A stretch of DNA of 64,000 nucleotides from Amycolatopsis methanolica 239 (GTDB lineage: Bacteria; Actinomycetota; Actinomycetes; Mycobacteriales; Pseudonocardiaceae), in contig NZ_CP009110.1 of NCBI RefSeq assembly GCF_000739085.1, positions 5,270,001-5,334,000 on the forward strand, read 5' to 3'. The position numbers were made by a program, and so were the translations under genes. Positions 54,189 to 63,946 of the stretch are shown piece by piece. Numbering within the stretch: position 1 is the stretch's first letter; each line of letters begins with the position of its first letter. The notes beneath the pieces were generated by a model, which worked only from the letters and a program-made list of their open reading frames with translations, ran no database searches and was not told the DNA's origin.

Positions 54189-57100
54189 TTAGGTGCCGGC
54201 GGTGATGCCGGGGATGCCTTTCAGTTCACCCATCAGCATGGAGCTCACCTTGACCGGGTAGTCGTACAAGGCGAACGTCGTCTCGCGTTGTTTGCCCACC
54301 AGCTTCAAGCGGACGGGGGTGTCGCCGCGGTGGGCGAGCAGCGTGGACTTCAACTCGCCGACCACGCTCTTGTCCAGACGTTCCGCGGTGCAGCGCAGCA
54401 CGAGCGGGGGCTCGTCGTCGCCGTTGCCGATTTCCGACAGGTCCAACGGCACCAGGCCGCCACCGAAGACGGACATCTTGTCTTCGCGCCAGTTGACGCG
54501 GCCCTTGACCAGGACGGCATTGTCCTCGATGAGGTCGGCCTGGAACAGGGCGTAGGACTTGGGGAAGAACAGGACTTCCAGTGAGGCGTCCATGTCCTCG
54601 ACCGTGCAGATCGCCCAGGGTTCGCCCTTTTTGTTGACCCGTCGCTCGAGCGAGGTGATCAGGCCGGAGATGACCAGCTCGCCTTCCTTGGGTGGGTTGT
54701 CCAGGATGGCGGCGATGGGGCGTGGGGCGTGTTTGCGCAGGATCCGTTCGGCGCCGTCCAGCGGGTGCGCCGACACGTACAGGCCCAGCATCTCCCGCTC
54801 GTAGGCCAGCAGCTGCTTGCGCGGCCACTCCTCGTCGCCGAACTTCAGGTGCGCCAGCGGCGACGACGAAGGCGCGGGCTCGGCCGCGTCGCCGTCCCCG
54901 CCGAACGCCCCGAACAGGTCGAACTGCCCCATCGCCTCCTGGCGCTTGAGCGGCACCACCGCGTCGACCGCGTCCTCGTGCACCTGGATCATCGACAGGC
55001 GCGTGTTGCCGAGACTGTCGAACGCGCCGGCTTTGATCAGCGATTCGATGACCCGCTTGTTGCACGCCACCAGTTCGGACTTGTCGAGGAAGTCGGTGAA
55101 GGAGGAGTACTTGCCCTTCTCCTGGCGGGTCTTGATGATCGACTCCACGACGTTGGCGCCGACGTTGCGGACGGCGCCCATGCCGAAGCGGATGTCGTCG
55201 CCGACCGCGGCGAAGCGCTGGCCGGATTCGTTGACGTCCGGGGGCAGCACCTTGATGCCGAGGCGACGGCACTCGGAGAGGTAGACGGCGGACTTGTCCT
55301 TGTTGTCGCCCACCGAGGTGAGCAGCGCGGCCATGTACTCCGCGGTGTAGTTCGCCTTCAGGTACGCCGTCCAGTACGACACCAGGCCGTAGGCGGCCGC
55401 GTGGCTCTTGTTGAACGCGTACCCGGCGAACGGGAGGATCGTGTCCCACAGCGCCTGGATGGCCTCGTCGGAGAAGCCGTTCTCCTTCATCCCGGCGTGG
55501 AAGCCCTCGAACTCCTTGTCGAGGACCTCCTTCTTCTTCTTGCCCATCGCGCGGCGCAGCACATCCGCTCGGCCCATCGAGTAGCCGGCGACCTTCTGCG
55601 CGATGTGCATGATCTGCTCCTGATAGACGATCAGGCCGTACGTGTCGGCCAGGATCTCCTTCAGGGGCTCTTCCAGCTCGGGGTGGATCGGCTTGACCTG
55701 CTGCCGGTTGTTCTTCCGGTCGGCGTAGTCGTTGTGGGCGTTCATGCCCATCGGGCCGGGCCGGTACAGCGCGCCGACCGCGACGATGTCGTCGAACACC
55801 GTCGGCTGCATGCGGCGCAGCAGGTCCCGCATCGGGCCGCCGTCCAGCTGGAACACACCAAGCGTGTCACCGCGGGACAGCAGCTTGTAGGTCTCCGGGT
55901 CGTCGACGCCCAGTGTGTCCAGGTCGATGTCGATGCCGCGGTTGGCCTTGATGTTGTCGATGGCGTCACCGATGACGGTGAGGTTGCGCAGGCCCAGGAA
56001 GTCCATCTTCAACAGGCCGATGGCCTCACAGGAGGGGTAGTCCCATCCGGTGATGATCGACCCGTCGTCCCGCTGCCAGAGCGGGATGGCGTCCATCAAC
56101 GGTTCGCTGGACATGATGACCGCGCAGGCGTGCACGCCGGCGTTGCGGATCAGGCCTTCCAGGCCCCGCGCGGTCTCGAAGATCGTCTTGACCTCGTCGT
56201 CGGTCTCGATCAGCGTGCGGACCTCGGCGGCCTCGCCGTAGCGCTCGTGCTGCGGGTCCACGATGCCGGACAGCGGGATGTCCTTCGCCATGATCGGCGG
56301 CGGCAGCGCCTTGGAGATCTTGTCCGCGATCGCATAACCCGGCTGGCCGAAGTGCACGCGCGCCGAGTCCTTGATCGCCGCCTTGGTCTTGATGGTGCCG
56401 AAGGTGATGACCTGGGCCACCTTGTCCGCGCCGTACTTCTCGGTGGCGTAGCGGATCATCTCGCCACGGCGGCGGTCGTCGAAGTCGATGTCGATATCGG
56501 GCATCGACACGCGCTCGGGGTTGAGGAACCGCTCGAACAGCAGCTTCTGCGGAATCGGGTCCAGGTTCGTGATGCCCAGGACGTAGGCGACCAGCGACCC
56601 CGCGGCCGAACCACGGCCGGGACCGACGCGGATGCCGACCTTGCGGGCGTAGTTGATGAGGTCGGCGACGACGAGGAAGTAGGCCGGGAAGCCCTTCCCG
56701 ATGATGACCTCGAGCTCCATGTCGAGCCGCTCGCGGTAGCCCTCGGGCGCGCCCTCCGGGAACCGCCACGCCAGGCCGCGGTCGACCTCGGCGCGCAGCC
56801 AGGAGGCTTCGTCGTGTCCCTCGGGCACCTCGAAGACGGGCATCCGGTCTTTGTGGGTGTAGACGTCTTCGTAGGACTGGACGCGTTCGGCGATGAGCAG
56901 GGTGGAGTCGGCGGCGCCGGGGACCTCGGTGTCCCAGTACTCGCGCATCTCCGCGGCCGATTTCAGGTAGTAGCCGTCGCCGTCGAACTTGAACCGGTTC
57001 GGGTCGTTGAGGGTCTTGCCCGACTGCACGCACAGCAGCGCCGAGTGCGAGTCGGCCTGGTCCTTGGTGACGTAGTGCGAGTCGTTGGTGGCCAGCGGTT

Positions 57101-57764
57101 TGAGGTCGAGCAGCTTGCCGATCTCCAGCAGCCCCTCGCGCACCGACCGCTCGATGGGCAGGCCGTGGTCCATCAGCTCCAGGAAGAAGTTGTCCGCCCC
57201 GAAGATGTCCTTGTAATCGGAGGCGGCCTGGATGGCCTCCTGCTTCTGGCCCAGCCGCAACCGGGTCTGCACCTCACCGGAGGGGCAGCCGGTGGTGGCG
57301 ATGATGCCGGCGGCGTTCTCCGCGATCAGCTCCCGGTCCATCCGCGGCTTGCGGTAATAGCCCTGGATCGAGGCCAGCGACGACAGCTTGAACAGGTTGC
57401 GCAACCCCGTCGCGTTCTCCGCCAGCATCGTCATGTGCGTGTACGCACCACCACCGGAGACGTCGCCGCCCTCACCGAACTCGTCCGAGCCCCGCTGCGA
57501 GGCCTGCCCCCAGAAGATCGGCTTCTTGGTGAACCGCGACTCCGGCGCGATGTAGGCCTCGATGCCGATGATCGGCTTCAGCCCGGCCTTGCGCGACTGC
57601 TGGTAGAACTCGTCCGCCCCGTACATGTTGCCGTGGTCGGTCATCCCGACCGCGGGCATGCCGAGACGACTCGCCTCGGCGAACAGCGGGGCGATCTTCG
57701 CCGCACCGTCGAGCATCGAGTACTCGGTGTGCACGTGCAGGTGGACGAAGGAATCGTTCGACAC
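54189..57764 (-). CDS. dnaE: DNA polymerase III alpha subunit (replicative)
   Basis: The 1,191-residue replicative polymerase DnaE1. The N-terminal PHP domain begins [18 protein letters not shown] and retains its metal-ligand histidines, in line with PHP proofreading in actinobacteria. The polymerase palm has [17 protein letters not shown] and the catalytic PDIDIDFDD; the fingers include [17 protein letters not shown] helix-hairpin-helix and OB-fold complete the C-terminus. GTG start with GGGGAGG about ten bases upstream. It is divergent from a TetR gene. Confidence 0.97.
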   Translation of the reverse strand: MSNDSFVHLHVHTEYSMLDGAAKIAPLFAEASRLGMPAVGMTDHGNMYGADEFYQQSRKAGLKPIIGIEAYIAPESRFTKKPIFWGQASQRGSDEFGEGGDVSGGGAYTHMTMLAENATGLRNLFKLSSLASIQGYYRKPRMDRELIAENAAGIIATTGCPSGEVQTRLRLGQKQEAIQAASDYKDIFGADNFFLELMDHGLPIERSVREGLLEIGKLLDLKPLATNDSHYVTKDQADSHSALLCVQSGKTLNDPNRFKFDGDGYYLKSAAEMREYWDTEVPGAADSTLLIAERVQSYEDVYTHKDRMPVFEVPEGHDEASWLRAEVDRGLAWRFPEGAPEGYRERLDMELEVIIGKGFPAYFLVVADLINYARKVGIRVGPGRGSAAGSLVAYVLGITNLDPIPQKLLFERFLNPERVSMPDIDIDFDDRRRGEMIRYATEKYGADKVAQVITFGTIKTKAAIKDSARVHFGQPGYAIADKISKALPPPIMAKDIPLSGIVDPQHERYGEAAEVRTLIETDDEVKTIFETARGLEGLIRNAGVHACAVIMSSEPLMDAIPLWQRDDGSIITGWDYPSCEAIGLLKMDFLGLRNLTVIGDAIDNIKANRGIDIDLDTLGVDDPETYKLLSRGDTLGVFQLDGGPMRDLLRRMQPTVFDDIVAVGALYRPGPMGMNAHNDYADRKNNRQQVKPIHPELEEPLKEILADTYGLIVYQEQIMHIAQKVAGYSMGRADVLRRAMGKKKKEVLDKEFEGFHAGMKENGFSDEAIQALWDTILPFAGYAFNKSHAAAYGLVSYWTAYLKANYTAEYMAALLTSVGDNKDKSAVYLSECRRLGIKVLPPDVNESGQRFAAVGDDIRFGMGAVRNVGANVVESIIKTRQEKGKYSSFTDFLDKSELVACNKRVIESLIKAGAFDSLGNTRLSMIQVHEDAVDAVVPLKRQEAMGQFDLFGAFGGDGDAAEPAPSSSPLAHLKFGDEEWPRKQLLAYEREMLGLYVSAHPLDGAERILRKHAPRPIAAILDNPPKEGELVISGLITSLERRVNKKGEPWAICTVEDMDASLEVLFFPKSYALFQADLIEDNAVLVKGRVNWREDKMSVFGGGLVPLDLSEIGNGDDEPPLVLRCTAERLDKSVVGELKSTLLAHRGDTPVRLKLVGKQRETTFALYDYPVKVSSMLMGELKGIPGITAGT

Positions 57765-57903
57765 CAGCAGGAACCTCCCCTTGTTTCACGCTGACTCCCG
57801 GCCTGGAGGGATCAGCCTAGCTCGCGGCACCGACGAAAAACGCGCCGACGTGCCGAGCGAACTTTATTTGACCTCCAGTTCCAGTATGAGCTACGGTTCC
57901 GGC

Positions 57904-58476
57904 ATGGCGAGATCGAAGACCTTCGACGTGGACGCCGCCGTGGACAAGGCGATGGAGGTCTTCTGGGCGAACGGGTTCGGCGGCACCACGCCCCAGCAAC
58001 TGGTCGACGCGCTGGGCATCGGGCGGGGCAGCCTGTACAACGCGTTCGACAACAAGCACGCCCTCTACGAGCGGGCGCTGCGGCGCTACTACGAGCGCGA
58101 GACGGTCCGGCTGATCGAGGTGCTGGACGGCCCAGGCCCGGCCCGCGAGCGACTGCGCGCGGCGGTGGAACTCGTCGTCGACGCGGCCCGCGAAGACCGG
58201 CGTGGCTGCATGATGGCCAACGCCGCGGTCGAGTTCGGCGCGGCCGACGAGGTGGTCAACCACCTGGTGCGACGCACCTTCGAGCGACAGGAGGCCGCCT
58301 TCCGCAGCACCGTCGAGGAGGGGCAGCGGGCAGGCGAAATCGACCCCGCCGCCGACGCGCGGGCGCTCGCGTCGTTCCTGCTCACCACCATCAACGGCAT
58401 CCGCGTGCTGGCCAAGGCCGACCCGGACCCGCGCCGCCTCGCGGACCTGGCAGGCACGGCTCTGCGCGCGCTCTGA
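57904..58476 (+). CDS. TetR-family regulator
   Basis: A 190-residue regulator. The N-terminal helix-turn-helix reads AMEVFWANGFGGTTPQQLVD and IGRGSLYNAFDNKHALYERAL, typical of the subgroup that controls adjacent oxidoreductases. The C-terminal ligand domain has RRGCMMANAAVEFG. ATG 57904 is preferred; ATG 57886 is possible. It lies 67 bases before an SDR gene that is now interrupted, and an AT-rich dyad in that gap may be its operator. Confidence 0.92.
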   Translation: MARSKTFDVDAAVDKAMEVFWANGFGGTTPQQLVDALGIGRGSLYNAFDNKHALYERALRRYYERETVRLIEVLDGPGPARERLRAAVELVVDAAREDRRGCMMANAAVEFGAADEVVNHLVRRTFERQEAAFRSTVEEGQRAGEIDPAADARALASFLLTTINGIRVLAKADPDPRRLADLAGTALRAL

Positions 58477-58510
58477 ACCCGCTGGCCTGCGGCGTTTTGC
58501 GCTGCTTTCA

Positions 58511-58531
58511 TTTTGTAACTCTCGTTCAAAA
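58511..58531. promoter_or_regulatory. AT-rich imperfect dyad before the SDR pseudogene
   Basis: Outer arms TTTTG and CAAAA and inner arms AAC and GTT flank TCTC, with one unpaired T on the left. It lies 13 bases before the SDR start in a GC-rich genome and is a plausible operator for the upstream TetR protein. Position relative to the start would block the promoter or ribosome site. Confidence 0.4.
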
Positions 58532-58543
58532 AAGAGAGAGCAC

Positions 58544-59299
58544 GTGGACCTGCAGTTGGATGGCAAGACGGCGGTCGTGACCGGCGCGAGCATGGGGATC
58601 GGCCTGGCGATCGTCCGTGCGCTGGCCGCCGAGGGCGTGACGGTGTTCGTGGCGGCACGCACCGTGAGCGAAGGCGTGCCGGTGCGGGCGGACCTGACGA
58701 CCCGCGAGGGGATGGCGCTGCTCGCGGAGCGGGCCGGGGACGTGGACATCCTGGTCAACAACCTGGGCGGAGTGACCGCGGACAGCATGCGGGCAGGCGG
58801 TTTCCTGGACATCGACGACGACGCGTGGCTGCGGACGTAAGAGCTGAACCTGTCTTCGACCGTGCGGGTGACCAGGGCGCTACTGCCGGGCCTGCTCCGG
58901 CGCCGTGGCATCGTGATCAACATCTCGTCGATCGGGGCGCGCGCTGCCTTCCAGCCGGTCGACTACGGCACCGCCAAGGCCGCGCTGACGAACCTCACGA
59001 AGGCGCTAGCCGAGGAATTCGGGCTGCGGGGCCTGCGCGCGCTGACCGTCAGCCCCGGCCCGACGCGGACCGCCAACTGGGCCGACCCGGAGGGGTACGC
59101 CGGCGAGCTCGCGGCCGCCGCGGGAGTGCCGCTGAAGGAGTTCCTGGCCGGCGTGCCCGCGTCGATGGGCATCACCACCGGCAGGCTGACCGAGCCCGAG
59201 GAGACGGCCGCGCTGGTGGCGTTCCTCGCCTCGCCCCGCTCCGGCAACCTGACGGGCGCCGACTACCTGGCCGACGGCGGGGTGATCAAGACCGTGTAG
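58544..59299 (+). pseudogene. Short-chain dehydrogenase interrupted by an in-frame stop
   Basis: The frame encodes a full SDR of about 250 residues apart from one TAA at 58838-58840. Before it are TGASMGIGLAIVRALAAEG, NNLGG and DDDAWLRT; after it the same frame continues ELNLSSTVRVTRALLPGLL, ISSIGA, YGTAK and a normal C-terminus (GADYLADGGVIKTV). The stop falls where relatives usually carry an aromatic residue (T-[YF]-ELN), so a TAC or TAT to TAA change is the simple explanation. All catalytic residues are otherwise intact, so inactivation looks recent, or the base is a sequencing error. Confidence 0.85.
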
Positions 59300-59348
59300 T
59301 GACGAGCATCCGGTTGACAGCGGGAAGGGGCGCGGCGAGCCTCGGAGC

Positions 59349-60266
59349 GTGGTGATCCCCCTCGTTCAGGTAGTCCGCGACGGGCTCGTGGAAAGCGTCC
59401 ACTTCGGATCGCGGGTCGTCCTCGGCCCAGGTGGCGAGGTGCTGGAGGCCGGGGGTGACGTCGACCAGCCGGGCTACCCCCGGTCCACGGCGAAGCTCAT
59501 GCAGGCCGCCGGCATGGTGCGGCTCGGGCTCGACCTCCCGCCCGACCTGCTCGCGCTGGCGTCCGCGAGCCACTCCGCGGAGGAGTTCCACCTCGACGGG
59601 GCGCGCAAGATCCTCGGCGAGCTCACCGAGGACGACCTGCAGTGCCCCGCCCACCTCCCCCACGACCCGGTCCTGCACGACCTGTGGATCGCCGAGGGAC
59701 GCGCGCCGCGGCGGCTCGCGCACAACTGCTCCGGCAAGCACGCCGCGATGCTGGCCACCGCGAAGCTGAACAGCTGGTCCACCCACGACTACCTCGACCC
59801 CGCGCACCCGCTGCAAGTGAAGCTCGCCGAGACGGTGGCCGAACTCGCGGGCGAACCGATCGCGCACACCGCGGTCGACGGGTGCGGCGCACCGCTGTTC
59901 GCGATCTCCCTGCGCGGCCTCGCGACCGCCGTCCAGCGGGTCGCCACCGCTCCGCCCGGCACCCCGGAACACCGCGTGGCCGAGGCGATCCGCACGCACC
60001 CGGAGATGCTGGCCGGGCCGAACCGGGACGTCACCCAGCTCATGACCGCGGTGCCCGGGCTGATCGCCAAGGACGGTGCCGAGGCCGTGCAGATCGCGGT
60101 CCTGCCGGACGGCGTCACGGTCGCCGTCAAGATCGCCGACGGCTCCGCGCGCGCCCGCATGCCGGCGACCCTGGCGGCGCTGCGCCGCTTCGCGCCCCGG
60201 TACGACTGGGACGACGTGGTAAACCGCTGTCCCAGCCTGCACGCGCCCAATATGGTCGGTCTGTGA
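59349..60266 (+). CDS. L-asparaginase II family protein
   Basis: A 305-residue member of the asparaginase II family (pfam06089, Rhizobium etli AnsA type), which is unrelated to the E. coli enzymes. Seen are RSTAKLMQAAG, ASASHSAEEFHLDG, the signature HNCSGKHAAML and VDGCGAPLFA. It releases ammonia from asparagine. GTG start. Its stop overlaps the start of the aminotransferase gene (GTGA), so the two are translated as a coupled pair. Confidence 0.9.
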   Translation: MVIPLVQVVRDGLVESVHFGSRVVLGPGGEVLEAGGDVDQPGYPRSTAKLMQAAGMVRLGLDLPPDLLALASASHSAEEFHLDGARKILGELTEDDLQCPAHLPHDPVLHDLWIAEGRAPRRLAHNCSGKHAAMLATAKLNSWSTHDYLDPAHPLQVKLAETVAELAGEPIAHTAVDGCGAPLFAISLRGLATAVQRVATAPPGTPEHRVAEAIRTHPEMLAGPNRDVTQLMTAVPGLIAKDGAEAVQIAVLPDGVTVAVKIADGSARARMPATLAALRRFAPRYDWDDVVNRCPSLHAPNMVGL

Positions 60267-61453
60267 CGACGACACTGCGTGAAGAAGACGTCGACCGCTT
60301 CCGCCGCGACACCCCGGGCACGGAAGAGGTCGTGCACCTCAACAACGCCGGCTCGGCCCTGCCGCCGCGGCAGGTCACCGACACGGTGCTCGACTACCTG
60401 CGCGAGGAGTCGGTGCGCGGCGGTTACGAGACCGCGGCCGCGCACGCCGACCGCATCCAGGCCGTGCCCGACGCGATCGCGCGGTTCCTCGGCGCGGAAG
60501 CCGCCGACATCTCGGTGACCGACAGCGCGACCCGCTCGTGGCAGGCCGTCTTCTACGCGTTCCGCTTCGAGCCGGGCGACCGCATCCTGACCTGCCGGTC
60601 GGAGTACGCCAGCAACGCGATCGCCTACCTGCAGATCGCGCGCCGCACCGGCGCGGTGGTCGAGGTCATCGAGGACGACGAGAGCGGCCAGCTCGACGTC
60701 GCCGACCTGGAGCGCCGCCTGGACGACGACGTCAAGCTCATCGCGATCACCCACGTGCCGACCCAGGGCGGCCTGGTCAACCCGGCCGAGGAGGTCGGCG
60801 CGATCGCCGAGTCGGCCGGGATCCCGTTCCTGCTCGACGCGTGCCAGTCGGCCGGGCAGCTGGACCTCGACGTGCGCCGCCTGCGCTGCGACGCGTTGTC
60901 CGGCACCGGCCGCAAGTACCTCCGCGGCCCGCGCGGCACCGGCTTCCTCTACACGCACCCGCGGCTGCGCGATCGGCTCGAGCCCGCGATGCTCGACCTG
61001 CACTCGGCCACGTGGACCGCGCCCGCGGAGTTCGAGATCGCGCCGGACGGCCGCCGCTTCGAGACCTGGGAACGCAACCACGGTCTCGTGCTCGGCCTCG
61101 GCGCCGCCGTCGAGTACGCCCAGCAGATCGGCCTGGCCGCCATCGAGGAGCGGGTGACCGCGCTGGCCGCGCGGCTTCGGGCGGACCTGTCGCAGATCGC
61201 CGGTGTCTCGGTGCACGACCAGGGCAAGCGCAAGTGCGGCATCGTCACCTTCAGCGTGGCCGGGACCGACGCGGCGGAGGTCCAGACGGCGCTGGCCGCG
61301 GCGAAGATCAACACCTCGGTGGCGCGCCCCACCTCCTACCAGTACGACCAGGAGGTGCGGCGCCTGCCGGACATGGTGCGGGCCTCCGTGCACTACTACA
61401 ACACCGAGGACGAGCTGCGCGCACTGGCCGAGGCCGTGGAGCGGCTCGCGTAG
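60263..61453 (+). CDS. Class V aminotransferase-fold PLP enzyme
   Basis: A 396-residue PLP enzyme of the NifS/CsdB/isopenicillin-N-epimerase superfamily. N-terminal LNNAGSALPPRQV, the PLP-stacking region SATRSWQAV, LLDACQSAGQLDLDV and the Schiff-base lysine in GTGRKYLRGPRGTGFLY are present. No cysteine loop typical of SufS desulfurases is visible, so a lyase, epimerase or aminotransferase role is more likely. Overlaps the asparaginase stop by four bases. What the pair does together is unknown. Confidence 0.9.
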   Translation: MTTTLREEDVDRFRRDTPGTEEVVHLNNAGSALPPRQVTDTVLDYLREESVRGGYETAAAHADRIQAVPDAIARFLGAEAADISVTDSATRSWQAVFYAFRFEPGDRILTCRSEYASNAIAYLQIARRTGAVVEVIEDDESGQLDVADLERRLDDDVKLIAITHVPTQGGLVNPAEEVGAIAESAGIPFLLDACQSAGQLDLDVRRLRCDALSGTGRKYLRGPRGTGFLYTHPRLRDRLEPAMLDLHSATWTAPAEFEIAPDGRRFETWERNHGLVLGLGAAVEYAQQIGLAAIEERVTALAARLRADLSQIAGVSVHDQGKRKCGIVTFSVAGTDAAEVQTALAAAKINTSVARPTSYQYDQEVRRLPDMVRASVHYYNTEDELRALAEAVERLA

Positions 61454-61457
61454 CCGG

Positions 61458-61861
61458 TCATTCGCTGCGCAGGACGGCCGCGATGGGCGTCCGCGCGGCG
61501 CCGCGCGCCGGGATGAGCGCGCCCGCCACCGCGATGGCTATGCCGGCCAGCGCCAGCAGGGCCGCCATCGGCGCGCGGTAGACGTCCAGGACGAAGCCGA
61601 AGACGTCGGACTGGGCCGCGCGCATCATCGCGGGGGCGACCACCCGGTGCGCGAGGATCCCGAGCGCCACGCCGATCAGCCCGCCGACCAGTCCCAGCGC
61701 GCCCATCGAGGTCACCAGCATCACGGTGACCTGGCGCGGTGTCATGCCGATCGACTTGAGCATGCCGAGGTCGCGCCGCCGTTCGCGGGCGTTGAGGACG
61801 ACGGTGTTGAACACCCCGAGGGCGGCGACGGCGCCCAGCACCAGCGTCAGGAGCTCGCTGA
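61458..61861 (-). pseudogene. 5'-truncated FtsX/MacB-type ABC permease
   Basis: Only the last about 135 residues of an FtsX-family permease remain: LTLVLGAVAALGVFNTVVLNARERRRDLGMLKSIGMTP and the last two helices, ending RGAARTPIAAVLRSE. Going upstream, the frame hits a TAG at 61862-61864, and the sequence turns into a sugar permease fragment on the other strand. The N-terminal helix, the large extracellular domain and the partner ATPase gene are all missing. It therefore cannot work as a transporter. Confidence 0.8.
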
Positions 61862-61965
61862 CCTACTTCGACCTGGTTGGTGTTCGTGCTGACCGGCGGC
61901 GGGCCGGGCGACGCGACGCGGATGCTGCCGCTGTCCGGCGGGGCAGCCAGCTGGAGGGGGCGTGA
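61859..61965 (+). pseudogene. Remnant of a sugar ABC transporter permease (first subunit)
   Basis: The 3' end of a CUT1-type permease in pieces. TYFDLV and, after a tandem TGGT duplication that shifts the frame, FVLTGGGPGDATRMLPL match the conserved C-terminal region of such proteins. A deletion then joins this to a third segment, in the first frame again, ending GSQLEGA and a TGA that overlaps the next start. At least three lesions are present: loss of the 5' part, a 4-base duplication and an internal deletion. Confidence 0.7.
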
Positions 61966-62723
61966 TGCGGACCCGTCCGAACTACCTCGGCGGCCTCGCC
62001 GGGTTCGTGTGGCTGGCCGTCGTGCTGGTGCCGGTGTACTACGTGGTGGTGACGAGCCTGCGCAACCAACGCGGGTTCTACGACACGAACCCGTTGTCGG
62101 TGCCGACCTCGCCGACTTTCAGCGCGTACGAACTGGTGCTGCGCAACGACTTCTGGCGTTACTTCGCCAACAGCGTGGTCGTGACGCCGACGGTGGCGAT
62201 CGCGGTCGCGGTGGCGTTGATGGCCGCCTACTACGTGGTGCGCGGCACGACGTGGTTCTCGCGGTTCACCTACCGCGGCTACCTGCTGGGCCTGGCGATC
62301 CCGATCCAGGCGACGATCACCCTCCCGTCGGTGGCGGTCGCGATCCCGCTGTCGGTCATCATCCTGGCGAACTTCCTGCGGGACGTGCCGAACGAGCTGT
62401 TCGAGTCGATGCGGGTGGACGGCGCCGGTGACTGGCGGATGCTGTTCAGCCTGGTGCTGCCGATGATCCGGCCGGCCGTGGTGACGGTCGCGGTGCACGA
62501 CGGGCTGAACGTGTGGAACGGGTTCCTGTTCCCGCTGATCCTGACGCAAAGCCCGGACCAGCGGGTGCTGCCGCTCGCGTTGTGGTCGTTCCAGGGACAG
62601 TTCCGGGTCAACATCCCCGCGGTGCTCGCGGCGGTCGTGCTGTCGACGCTGCCGGTGCTGGCGCTGTACGTCCTGGGGCGGCGGTAGCTGGTCAGCGGCC
62701 TGACGGCGGGTTTCGGGAAGTGA
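61965..62723 (+). pseudogene. Damaged sugar ABC transporter permease (second subunit)
   Basis: MalG-like permease with a good start (GGAGGGG before the ATG) and the EAA loop intact (ELFESMRVDGAGDWRMLFSL). Two faults are visible. After GLAIPIQATI the sequence jumps to TLPSVAVAIPLSV, skipping about 20 residues that relatives have. At 62685 a TAG replaces the expected glutamine, after which the same frame continues LVSGLTAGFGK to a TGA at 62723, the usual family ending. The shortened frame of 240 residues could be translated, but its partner permease is destroyed and no ATPase or binding protein is nearby. Confidence 0.7.
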
Positions 62724-62997
62724 GGTCGCGAACGGGCAGGAGTTCGACCGCCGCGCCGGACCGGTCGAGCAGATGCGCGTGCTCGGCGCGCCTCGGGTCG
62801 TTCCGGTAGGCCTCGAACTCCTGCTCGCCCGGGAACCCGACGAGGTGCGCCTCGGTGCGGTTGTCGAGTGAGCGGACACGCCGTTCGAGGCGGCCGCCGT
62901 ACTCGGCCAGGAGGGGCAGGACGGCGTCCTCGTAGGCGTCGAAGGCTTCCGCGCCGCCCTCGGGCAGCCGCGCGATCAGCAGGAAGGTCAGGGGCAT
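62692..62997 (-). CDS. Small dimeric alpha-beta barrel-type protein (DUF1330/NIPSNAP-like)
   Basis: A 101-residue protein. FLLIARLPEGGAEAFDAYEDAV, RLERRVRSLDNRTEAHLVGFP and EFEAYRNDPRRAEHAHLLDRSG follow the beta-alpha-beta pattern of the DUF1330/NIPSNAP ferredoxin-like proteins. Function is unknown. The ATG at 62997 is taken, and an upstream open frame is rejected. Its 3' end is antisense to the decayed end of the sugar permease gene. Confidence 0.75.
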   Translation of the reverse strand: MPLTFLLIARLPEGGAEAFDAYEDAVLPLLAEYGGRLERRVRSLDNRTEAHLVGFPGEQEFEAYRNDPRRAEHAHLLDRSGAAVELLPVRDLTSRNPPSGR

Positions 62998-63082
62998 CGG
63001 CTCATGATGGCGGGCTCGGCACCTCCGCACGCCGGGCACCGTGTTCGCCACGCCGAGCCGGCCGCGCAGCGGCCCGAACTCA

Positions 63083-63946
63083 TCACCGCCCGCGCACCAC
63101 GCCCCGCACGTCCGCCGCCGACGGCGCGCCCAGCGCACGCGAGATCCCCCGCGCCGCGGCGGTCATCACCGGGACCAGCGCCCTCGGCTCGCACTCGTCG
63201 ACGTGCACGACCAGGCCCAGTGCGGAGACCACCTCGTCACCGGCGCCGCGGATCGGCGCCGCGATCGCGACGGCCTCCAGCGTCAGCTGCTCCTCCGCCA
63301 CCGCGACCCCGGTGCGCCGCACCTCCGCCAGCACCCGCCGCAGCTCCCGCGCGTCGGTGATCGTCCTGTGCGTGAAGCGCTTCAGCGGCGCCTCCAGCAC
63401 CTGCTCCTGCACCTCGCGCCCCGCGTGGGCGAGCAGCGCGAGCCCGGTCCCGGTGGCGTGCAACGGCCACCGCTGCCCGAGCCTGCTCAGCACCGTCACC
63501 GTGCCGCGCGCCCGCAGCGTCTCGACGTACACCACCTCGTGCCCGTCCCGCACCGCCAGGTGCACGTGCGCGCGCGTGGAGTGGAACAGGTCCTCCAGGA
63601 ACGGCTGCGCCAGCTCGCGCAGTTCCAGCCCGCGCGGCGCGAGCGCGGCCAGTTCCAGCAGGTGCAGCCCGATCCGGTAGCGGCCGTCGTCGTCGCGTTC
63701 GAGGGCTCCCCAGTTCACCAGCTCGCCGGCGAGCCGGTGCGCGGTCGTCAGCGAAAGCCCGGCCCTGCGGCTGATTTCGCTCAACGTGAGCAGGCTGCGG
63801 CCCGGCGTGAACGCGTCGAGCACGGCGAGCAGCCGTCCCGCCGCGGTCATGGGGATCGGTCTCCGCACAGCCCTGTCCACGGCGGCTCCTCCGGGGGTCG
63901 GCGCTGACTCCGTCCCGTCCATCCTTGATCGAGTGCGGCCGCTCAT
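63083..63946 (-). CDS. IclR-family transcriptional regulator
   Basis: A regulator of about 287 residues. The N-terminal winged helix reads LLTLSEISRRAGLSLTTAHRLAGEL; the C-terminal GAF-like effector domain contains LHLLELAALAPRGLELRELA and VLSRLGQRWPLHATGTGLALLAH. Several ATGs are in frame (63964, 63946, 63922, 63850); 63946 is used because GGAAGG lies eight bases before it. IclR proteins usually regulate a divergent catabolic gene, which would lie beyond the right edge of the window. The broken sugar transporter beside it may once have been its target (speculative). Confidence 0.9.
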   Translation of the reverse strand: MSGRTRSRMDGTESAPTPGGAAVDRAVRRPIPMTAAGRLLAVLDAFTPGRSLLTLSEISRRAGLSLTTAHRLAGELVNWGALERDDDGRYRIGLHLLELAALAPRGLELRELAQPFLEDLFHSTRAHVHLAVRDGHEVVYVETLRARGTVTVLSRLGQRWPLHATGTGLALLAHAGREVQEQVLEAPLKRFTHRTITDARELRRVLAEVRRTGVAVAEEQLTLEAVAIAAPIRGAGDEVVSALGLVVHVDECEPRALVPVMTAAARGISRALGAPSAADVRGVVRGR

